Part shown: piece by piece, positions 9,248-15,690 of the stretch
How positions within the stretch are numbered: position 1 is the stretch's first letter
Layout of the letters: every line of letters starts with the position of its first letter
Origin: JANQSP01 sp965237565
GTDB lineage: Bacteria; Bdellovibrionota; Bdellovibrionia; Bdellovibrionales; UBA1609
Direction of reading: 5' to 3'
NCBI GenBank assembly: GCA_965237565.1
Contig: OZ250145.1
Location: forward strand, 744,001-808,000
Length of the DNA stretch: 64,000 nt
Notes under the pieces: generated by a model
Seen by the model: only the letters and a program-made list of their open reading frames with translations
What the model was told of the DNA's origin: nothing
Database searches by the model: none
Translations under genes and position numbers: made by a program

Positions 9248-9874
9248 CTATTTTCTAAAGTTTTTTGATTTAAAGAAACTTTCAACGAAGTCTATTTTTT
9301 GATCTTTTATTCTAATTCCTGTAAGTTTGATTTTATCGAGAGCTATTTTGGGATATTTAGAATAAATTTCTATCTGTTTTAAAATATTTTTGCCACTTGT
9401 TTTGTTATTCTCAATTCGGTAGATGGTGGCTGAAGAAATGTCAAACAGTTTAGAAAAATCCCTAATAGAGAGTTTTAATTTTTTTCGGAACTTTTTTAGA
9501 TCTTCTTTTGAAAAAGATTGATTTTCAAATCCGGGAGCGAAAATAAAAGAAGAAGGGCCTCTTTGTCCTAACGTTGCAAGTAACACTAAAGGATCTTTTT
9601 CAGAAGGACTGATACCAACAGACTGGCAATATTCTTCATAAGCTGGGTTTGCTCTTAGTGGGATTCGGTCCTCAAATGAAGGAAACAGTTTTGAAGAACG
9701 GTGTGTTTTCTTATACACAGGTAAATCTGGTCCCAAGGCTATAGGGTGATCGTTATGCATATATTTTTCATCATATTCGAAAATAAATTTTCCTTTATGC
9801 CTACTGAGTCGTCCTACGTACTGTCGAGTTTCTCTTTTTTGTAAATAAACATCCACAGATTTATACATTTTCAA
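9248..9874 (-). CDS. HipS-HTH fusion, antitoxin-side partner of a HipBST-like system
   Basis: A 208-residue protein in two parts. Residues 5-115 resemble the N-terminal subdomain of HipA (VYLQ start, YVGRLSR, FIFEYD, then GPDLP and LVLLATLGQRGPSSFIFAP), the part that is a separate protein (HipS) in HipBST systems. Residues 125-180 form an Xre-type helix-turn-helix (FRKKLKLSIRDFSKLF, SATIYRIENNK), the HipB part. It overlaps the upstream kinase gene by 14 bp, so the two are coupled. Known HipBST systems carry HipB, HipS and HipT as three proteins; here HipS and HipB are one. Expected role: neutralise the kinase and repress the operon. Confidence 0.78.
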   Translation of the reverse strand: MKMYKSVDVYLQKRETRQYVGRLSRHKGKFIFEYDEKYMHNDHPIALGPDLPVYKKTHRSSKLFPSFEDRIPLRANPAYEEYCQSVGISPSEKDPLVLLATLGQRGPSSFIFAPGFENQSFSKEDLKKFRKKLKLSIRDFSKLFDISSATIYRIENNKTSGKNILKQIEIYSKYPKIALDKIKLTGIRIKDQKIDFVESFFKSKNFRK

Positions 9875-10799
9875 AATCCTTTAATCGATTTTTTAATAAG
9901 TTAGTAAAAGCTTTTTTTCTTCTTTGTGATATTTGTGATATTTCTACTTCTTCTATTAGTTTTGGAAATTGATTTTTTACTTTTTTGATGAAATTTAGAC
10001 AAGACTTTTTGAGGCCTAATTTTTGAAATTCTTGGATGTAATCTAATACTTTTGGTTCTTTGGAGCAAGAAGTCCAAATGGAACCACTTGGATTAAAATG
10101 CGCTCCCATTAATGCATCTTTTTCCGTACCAAGAAAGGAAGGATTGTCATACATGGGCGCTAATTGTTTATTTGCACCCGTGTCGATTATTCCTAAGTTT
10201 CTTCCATGTCGATCATTGTTTCCAATAAGTGCATCAAAAAGACATATTTCAACAAACCTCTCCACATCAGCTAATTTGCCAGTCTGTTGTTGGATTACCT
10301 GTATTATATTTTTACAATTATAGCTGTGAGAATTTCTTGGTAAAAATTTATAGATGTGATTGAATGTACCTTTATGATCTTGCATAAAATTTCTTGTTAC
10401 AAATGTCATTAAACCTTGTGCTGAGTCTATGTTTTGATTATCTTCGTCTGTATCAAATTTAATTAGATAATAATCGGGAACTTTTAAATTAAGAAGGGTA
10501 GCCATTTTATTGCATATATATTCTATTGCTGGTAATTCTGGAAATTCTTCTTCCTGAATTTTTAAAATATATTGTGTTGAGTCCAATTGAGCTGAGTATT
10601 TACGATATCGGCCATGATAAAAAGTATTTTTGTTTTTTTTTATACTAGAGTAGTTTGAAGAAGAATCTGCTTTTTTTGGATCCAACTTATTAAATCTTGT
10701 TTGTGGCTCAGTGAGATTAAACCATTCGTGGTAACAATTTATGTGGAGGCCGTAGATGGTTTTTTCCACTATCAATTTATAGCACTTTAAGCAGTTCAT
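9861..10799 (-). CDS. HipT-like serine/threonine kinase toxin (HipA C-terminal type)
   Basis: A 312-residue HipA-family kinase without the N-terminal subdomain, as in HipT. An N-terminal zinc-knuckle-like motif is visible: Cys3, Cys6, His19, Cys22. The catalytic loop is NNDRHGRN (194-201, catalytic Asp196), the metal-binding Asp218 is in MYDNPSFLG, and FPELPAIEY near residue 86 is the typical HipA core helix start. HipA/HipT kinases phosphorylate aminoacyl-tRNA synthetases and arrest growth; the target here is unknown. It is the first gene of the pair, with a good promoter at 10808-10836. Confidence 0.8.
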   Translation of the reverse strand: MNCLKCYKLIVEKTIYGLHINCYHEWFNLTEPQTRFNKLDPKKADSSSNYSSIKKNKNTFYHGRYRKYSAQLDSTQYILKIQEEEFPELPAIEYICNKMATLLNLKVPDYYLIKFDTDEDNQNIDSAQGLMTFVTRNFMQDHKGTFNHIYKFLPRNSHSYNCKNIIQVIQQQTGKLADVERFVEICLFDALIGNNDRHGRNLGIIDTGANKQLAPMYDNPSFLGTEKDALMGAHFNPSGSIWTSCSKEPKVLDYIQEFQKLGLKKSCLNFIKKVKNQFPKLIEEVEISQISQRRKKAFTNLLKNRLKDFENV

Positions 10800-10807
10800 A
10801 TGTAATC

Positions 10808-10836
10808 AATATACTACAAAAAAATTAAGTAGTCAA
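10808..10836 (-). promoter_or_regulatory. Sigma70-type promoter of the HipT/HipS-HTH operon
   Basis: On the minus strand TTGACT (10831-10836) and TATATT (10808-10813) are 17 bp apart, close to consensus. The -10 box lies within 15 bp of the kinase ATG, so the leader would be very short. The alternating TA-rich stretch just upstream (10840-10860) could hold the HTH operator, but I see no clean palindrome. Confidence 0.6.
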
Positions 10837-10839
10837 AAG

Positions 10840-11296
10840 CTATATTATATATATATTATCATTTATTTTATGTAGTTATAAAAAACCTATTTTTACTAGT
10901 ATTTAGGAGTGAAGCTCTTTTAGGAGTGAGTTTCTTTGGCTGAATAATAGTAGAGGTGGGTAGAGCTTTAAAATCTATTAGGAGATGGCAGCATCAGAGA
11001 CGAATGGCGTATCAATTTTTCTACGGCTCTATTCTGATCAAATGGGGTATCAAGATTGGGAAGAAACTTCTGTTTATGAAAATCTTCCAAAACACATTGA
11101 GAGTATTCATTTATTACCCCTTTTAGTTTGTATTGGAATTTAAAGCGTTTTTTGAAATAATATTGCTGACTAGATGATCAATATCTAAATAATTTGATTG
11201 ACAATGAGTTACTTTCAGGAGAAGGAGGAAAGAACGAATGGCTTCACAAAAAAAAAGAATCAATTATCTATTTTCGGAAGAGCTTCAAAATATTTT
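10840..11296. other. Gene-poor AT-rich gap with decayed coding fragments
   Basis: No intact gene is visible. Short reading frames occur on the plus strand, for example one near 11043 (MGYQDWEETSVYENLPKH, about 33 codons) and one ending near 11275, but none has a good start and none is recognised. The stretch probably holds remnants of earlier cargo between the HipT and ApeA modules. Confidence 0.5.
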
Positions 11297-11341
11297 GATT
11301 TCTTAGGGGAGGGAATGTGGATGTTAGTAGAAATGTTGGTT
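11297..11341 (+). repeat. Degenerate fragment of the border repeat
   Basis: Bases around TCTTAGGGGAGGGAATGTGG and the following GATGTT...GAA...GGT match the first ~45 bp (stop-codon end) of the border repeats at 9058 and 15348, with small gaps. The tRNA-like half is missing. It lies directly upstream of the ApeA-like gene and suggests that this module was once bordered separately. Confidence 0.55.
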
Positions 11342-11351
11342 TAGTAATAGA

Positions 11352-12653
11352 ATGAGAATCACAGACAAATACGAAAAAAGAGGCCAATTTTGGTTTGATG
11401 ACAATCGAAACAAGAAATTTCAAGGCACTTTATTTATTGAGAATGGTGGATTAGCAACTTTAAAACTTGAGAATAGTGGATTAGCAACTTTAAAACTTGA
11501 GAATAGTGCTTTTCCTCAAAAAGATAGAATTTTAGGAAATCTTAACGAAGGGGATAGTGTCTTATTAGAAAAGTGTGTAGAAATAGGAGTTCGTATACGT
11601 AATGAATTTAATATACGTCAATATAGGGTTGGAAGAGTTTTTGAAACTTTTGTTTTTGATCCTAAATGTAAAAATATAAAAATCAACTCATTTACTTTTT
11701 CTGTTGATGGTCTTAATCACTGGATTGAAAAAACAGGGATTTCAACTGAAAACGGTGAAAATAGAAATGAAAAAATATATAGATGCAAATCTTTAGATAG
11801 TGTCGATTATAAGCTCAAAAATGATATGGCTATCTCTTTTTCATTCCATCTATCTTTTTCTTCTGATCACAGTAAAGAAATTACTATAAAAGAAGAAAAA
11901 AAGATTACTCTACAATCATCTGAGCCAAAGGATATTGATGATTTTATAGGAATAGCTAATAAGATAGTTTTATTCCTTTGTTTTGTTATGGATGAAACAG
12001 TATGCATAAAAAATATACAATTAAAATCTGATGAATTTCCCGGTGAAAAAGGTTCATTATTCTACGAAAGCCGTCCATTTAAAACGAAAATAAATAAATT
12101 TTATTACCCCATACTTTTGTATTTTTGTGAAATCGAAGATTTTGAAACTACTATAAATAAATGGCTTGAAATTTTAGATTTAACAAAACCAGCTTTATAT
12201 CTTTATTTATTATCAAAAGCACAAAATAAGCGATTTGCTGAAGATAAATTTTCAAATTTAATGCAAGTCTCAGAAGCTTATTGCCAAAGATTTCATAAAA
12301 ATGCTGGAGAAAAGTTTGAAAAAATTATGGAAAAAATGTTTAAAGGTAAAATTGAAAAGTATTGTTCAGATCAGAAAAAATTTACAGATATTTTTAAAAA
12401 AATAAGAGATACAAGAAATTACGTTATTCATTACAATCCTGATAAAGAGTTTGCATCTATGAAGGGGAATGATATATATTGCATTAATGAATTCGTAGAA
12501 GGGTTAATTCAGATTAGAATTCTTGAAGATTTAGGTATCGACTCATCAATCATTAAAAAAATATGCAATAATAACTATAAGACATTAAAAAGAAGACTTG
12601 ATAGATTGACTTTCATATCTTTTTCTAAATACAACGATTCAAATGGGAAATAA
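11352..12653 (+). CDS. ApeA-like anti-phage HEPN protein
   Basis: A 433-residue protein with the two-part plan of ApeA. The N-terminal domain begins with RGQFWFDDNRNKKFQGTLFI, the form typical of the ApeA N-terminal domain, and a C-terminal HEPN domain carries the ribonuclease motif R-x4-H in TRNYVIHY (Arg355, His360). HEPN proteins of this group act as abortive-infection RNases. Near residue 33 a 10-residue unit (GLATLKLENS) is tandemly duplicated, with a matching 30-bp DNA duplication at about 11446-11505. The gene stands alone between a border-repeat fragment and the convergent STAND gene. Confidence 0.72.
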   Translation: MRITDKYEKRGQFWFDDNRNKKFQGTLFIENGGLATLKLENSGLATLKLENSAFPQKDRILGNLNEGDSVLLEKCVEIGVRIRNEFNIRQYRVGRVFETFVFDPKCKNIKINSFTFSVDGLNHWIEKTGISTENGENRNEKIYRCKSLDSVDYKLKNDMAISFSFHLSFSSDHSKEITIKEEKKITLQSSEPKDIDDFIGIANKIVLFLCFVMDETVCIKNIQLKSDEFPGEKGSLFYESRPFKTKINKFYYPILLYFCEIEDFETTINKWLEILDLTKPALYLYLLSKAQNKRFAEDKFSNLMQVSEAYCQRFHKNAGEKFEKIMEKMFKGKIEKYCSDQKKFTDIFKKIRDTRNYVIHYNPDKEFASMKGNDIYCINEFVEGLIQIRILEDLGIDSSIIKKICNNNYKTLKRRLDRLTFISFSKYNDSNGK

Positions 12654-12717
12654 CTTTCCTTAGAGCCTGGGTAGACCTCTCTGATGTTACGTAAAAAAGA
12701 AGTTATGAGACAAATAG

Positions 12718-12785
12718 CTTCAAACAAGCAGTCTTACATTCATCCATTCATCTCCATCATTTTTTATCCTTTGAAAACATCGGGA
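12718..12785. repeat. Short degenerate repeat, copy X
   Basis: The segment from CTTCAAACAAGCAGTC to TTTGAAAACAT resembles 18366-18432, at roughly 70% by eye with small gaps. Both copies lie within 80 bp of the stop of a plus-strand island gene. Neither codes for anything recognisable. They may be remains of one mobile unit. Confidence 0.4.
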
Positions 12786-12868
12786 TTTTTAAGAGTAAAA
12801 TAAATTTTATGATTTATTTTAAATAAAGAAATATTAACTTTATATGGTGGTAAAAATGAAAAAATAGT

Positions 12869-15193
12869 TTATGTTGGAAGCTTTTCAAACATTTTGTCTA
12901 AGTCTTCATCAGAGATAGAAGATTTTTTTGCTATATGCTGATTTATATAAGGTTCATCGTAGTCTTTTAGTGTTAGATCTTCTTCTTCTTCTTCTTTTTG
13001 ATCAGCTAATTCTTTCAATTCTTCACTGTATCCTTCAATATTGAATGTTTCTTCTATTTCATGTATTTGATCAGCTAAATCTCTTATTTCTTCGGATGTA
13101 TCAAAACTGCTTGCTTCTTCATTCCAGTATTGCATTATTTTTTCAGCTTCTTCAATGACTTTGTTTTTAGTTTGCTCGTCTATAATCGCAGAAAATTTAT
13201 CCATAAATTTTTTTACTAACACAAAGTTTTCCAAATCTATATTAGTACAAAAAGCCATTTTAGCTTTTTTTAAAAGCTCTTCTTTTTTTCCGAAATACAA
13301 TACTTTTTTCTTTTCGAATATATCTAAACAACTCAGACATTCACCTAAAGAAACAGCTCTTTTAGACATTGGAGGTCTTAAATTTTTCATAAAATTATTT
13401 AAAAAATTCTCTAAAAAATCATTACTGGAGTTTATAAATATATCAGACACAGAATTAAAAATAATAAAAAAAATATTGTGCCTAAATGCATCTTTTATAT
13501 CATTTTGTGTTTTGTTTATTAATTTTAAAATCGACTCTTGAATTTCTTTATCTTCAAGCATATCTAATATAGCATTTTTATTCTTACTATCAATAATGGT
13601 TAATATTTTACCCATCTGAGATGGAAGACAACATATCTGGACTATTCTTTTTGAAAGTATCTTATCGTCTTTTATGAGAGATTCTAAGAAGTCATTAACA
13701 GATGGATTTATAAATTTGATATGAATCTCTTGAGAGTCTTTATCTTTTTTTAAAGAAATAAATGAATTTTCAGTTTCTTTTATTGATTTATTGAAAGCAT
13801 TTGAAATAAAAGATGAGTTGATTTTGTAACAATATCTCTCATAAAATGGATTAAAATGGGATTTGAGGATTTTATACGATGAAGACATTGATTTAGTTGT
13901 TAATAAATAGTACAATAAAATTTGAGAATGTGATGCAATGTTGTCAAAAGCATGTTTCCAAATTTCTTCAGGATTATCTAAATTTTTCATACACCAATCA
14001 CTATAACTATCATAATTAACATCTTTGAGAATACTTTTCTTCACCATAAATTCTATTAACCTAGGATTAAAATTCTCATGTTTAACTATGTTTCGATATT
14101 TTTTGTTGATTAGTAGATTCTTTGAATACCTTTTATCTATTTCTGAAAAATATAGATGATTAAATAAAATTTTTGCTTTATCCTGTAGGCTATAGTTTTC
14201 TAATTTTAGAATATATTTGCTTAATGGTAAATCTGAGTGTCTGAATTTTTCATATGTTTCAAATGCTTGATTAAGTATATATTCTCTTGTTGTTAGTATA
14301 AACTTTTTCGGTTTATCTTCTTTATCTTCTTTATCTTCTTTATCTTCTTTAATTTTTTTAATAAAATCTACAATTTGAGAATCTTCATTTCTTGTTAAAT
14401 GATTTTTTAAAAAGGTAGTCCCAAGAAAATCATCATAATAAAATATCATTTTTTTTTTGGGAGAATACATTCTAAAAGCTTTACTGATATTTTGAGTTAT
14501 TTTAACCAATGTATAGTTTTTATTTAAATATTTAAGTAATAGCATTTGAGCTAAAGTTGTTTTTCCTACTCCGGGAGCCCCTGAGATAATACAAAAATTA
14601 TTTTCCTGAAGAATTTTTTCAGCTAAATGTGTATCTATTATTTCAACATATAATTTTATTTTATTTTTTATGGAATCTTTTTCGAAAAGACTTTGATTAT
14701 ATATATCTTGGTGCACAATTTTTTTCAAAATGGCTTCCAAAACAGTAGTATTACCTATCCATAATTTAAAATGTCTTTTTTCAATTTCAGGATATTTTTT
14801 AATTAAATTGTTTAATTCATCTCTTCCATAAATATCTTGATCTTTTGTAATATAAGAATTGCATTCTCTGATTGCTGCTTTATTTTTAGGAGTTAGCCCT
14901 AAAGAAGTAGCTAAAATATAATTGAAAGATTGAGGTAATTTTTCCTGTTTGCGTGAATCATTTATTTTTTTTTCTTCTTCTTTAAGGGCGTGTTTTAAGT
15001 CTGAAAACTTACTATATCGCTTACATTGAATAATATTCATTTTTCCAGAAGAATCAGTAAATCTACTATCAATTCCCCAGTCTTTTCCTTCTTTAAATGT
15101 TTCCATTCGAGATATTTTTAGATGTTCATTTAGCAAATCAATTGCTATTTCTTCAAAATCTAATGGAGATAAATTTTCAAAAGTATATGACAT
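12869..15193 (-). CDS. Mrr-like nuclease / nSTAND ATPase, putative defence protein
   Basis: A 774-residue protein. Residues 1-130 form an Mrr-type PD-(D/E)xK nuclease domain: LSPLDFEEIAIDLL, Asp42 in DWGID, then IIQCKRY with Gln56 and Lys58. A linker (HFKLWIGNTTVLEAIL) leads to a P-loop ATPase with Walker A GAPGVGKT (205-212) and Walker B MIFYYDDFLG. This pairing is typical of nSTAND3 proteins, a STAND group tied to defence. The long C-terminal half is helical and may be the sensor; it ends in an acidic tail. A short EDK tandem repeat lies near residue 285. The Avs family has similar logic, but I do not assign this protein to a numbered Avs type. Confidence 0.75.
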   Translation of the reverse strand: MSYTFENLSPLDFEEIAIDLLNEHLKISRMETFKEGKDWGIDSRFTDSSGKMNIIQCKRYSKFSDLKHALKEEEKKINDSRKQEKLPQSFNYILATSLGLTPKNKAAIRECNSYITKDQDIYGRDELNNLIKKYPEIEKRHFKLWIGNTTVLEAILKKIVHQDIYNQSLFEKDSIKNKIKLYVEIIDTHLAEKILQENNFCIISGAPGVGKTTLAQMLLLKYLNKNYTLVKITQNISKAFRMYSPKKKMIFYYDDFLGTTFLKNHLTRNEDSQIVDFIKKIKEDKEDKEDKEDKPKKFILTTREYILNQAFETYEKFRHSDLPLSKYILKLENYSLQDKAKILFNHLYFSEIDKRYSKNLLINKKYRNIVKHENFNPRLIEFMVKKSILKDVNYDSYSDWCMKNLDNPEEIWKHAFDNIASHSQILLYYLLTTKSMSSSYKILKSHFNPFYERYCYKINSSFISNAFNKSIKETENSFISLKKDKDSQEIHIKFINPSVNDFLESLIKDDKILSKRIVQICCLPSQMGKILTIIDSKNKNAILDMLEDKEIQESILKLINKTQNDIKDAFRHNIFFIIFNSVSDIFINSSNDFLENFLNNFMKNLRPPMSKRAVSLGECLSCLDIFEKKKVLYFGKKEELLKKAKMAFCTNIDLENFVLVKKFMDKFSAIIDEQTKNKVIEEAEKIMQYWNEEASSFDTSEEIRDLADQIHEIEETFNIEGYSEELKELADQKEEEEEDLTLKDYDEPYINQHIAKKSSISDEDLDKMFEKLPT

Positions 15194-15347
15194 AAAATAA
15201 TAACCAAATTTTTGTACTTCTTTTTTAAATTTATTATTTTGTTTAGGATGGTATTCTTTAATAGCTCAATTGACAATTAAAAAATTTAATTATTTCTAAA
15301 CCATTTACAAATGTTTTGACATGATTCTTGTAAAGAAAAATCATGTC

Positions 15348-15538
15348 TATTCTTTAAGGGAGGGGGATGTGGATGTTGTTGAAGTCTTCGGTGCTCAGGA
15401 GTGGCACTCCTTTTTTGGCGAGTCTCTCTTTGACCAAAGGGTGAGGGTGTCCATATCTTTTTCGTCTAGCACTGGCTATTGCCATCTTCAGTTTGGGAAG
15501 ATGTTCGAGTTCCGTCCATCTCATTATTTAGAACGAGT
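15348..15538 (+). repeat. Chimeric border repeat, copy 2 (comEC-MBL 3' end fused to tRNA-Asp 3' end and flank)
   Basis: Bases 15348-15509 match the 3' end of the metallo-beta-lactamase gene. From GTTCGAG (15503-15509) the sequence follows tRNA-Asp (GTTCGAGTTCCGTCCATC). Similarity continues past the tRNA end: ATTTAGAACGAG here against ATTTAGACCGAG downstream of the real tRNA. Copies 1 and 2 share bases that differ from the intact gene (GATGTGGA for GATGCGGA, AGGGTGTCC for GGGGTGTCC), so they derive from one chimera. The remaining gap bases up to the Sel1 gene (15691) hold nothing recognisable. Confidence 0.9.
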
Positions 15539-15690
15539 ACTAACCTTAATCATGTAATCAAAAACTTGTTTATAACTATATTTAATATTTCTACATGTAA
15601 TAGTGGGTTTCGATAGTAGAATACTTACGAAACTTTATTTTTTAGATAAATCAGTTCAGCTTTATTTCTCATATCCGATAAATAGGATAT

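Noticed and set aside
9058..9285. 75-codon minus-strand frame over border repeat copy 1
   Set aside because: It is the metallo-beta-lactamase tail read through tRNA-like sequence and into the end of the HipS-HTH gene; no ribosome site and no independent conservation can be argued.
10980..11035. Possible remnant of a HigB-like toxin (short stretch reading SIRDEWRINF)
   Set aside because: Only about ten residues resemble the family and the frame closes at once; too little to support.
3189..15538. tRNA-primed reverse transcription as origin of gene fragment plus tRNA-end chimeras
   Set aside because: A primed product would place copied DNA after the tRNA CCA end; here the gene fragment precedes the tRNA 3' end. 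No reverse transcriptase is in the window. Site-specific recombination explains the junction better.
15321..15557. Plus-strand frame over border repeat copy 2, and similar ones at 19035-19254
   Set aside because: These are antisense readings of the metallo-beta-lactamase 3' end and recur only because the DNA is repeated.
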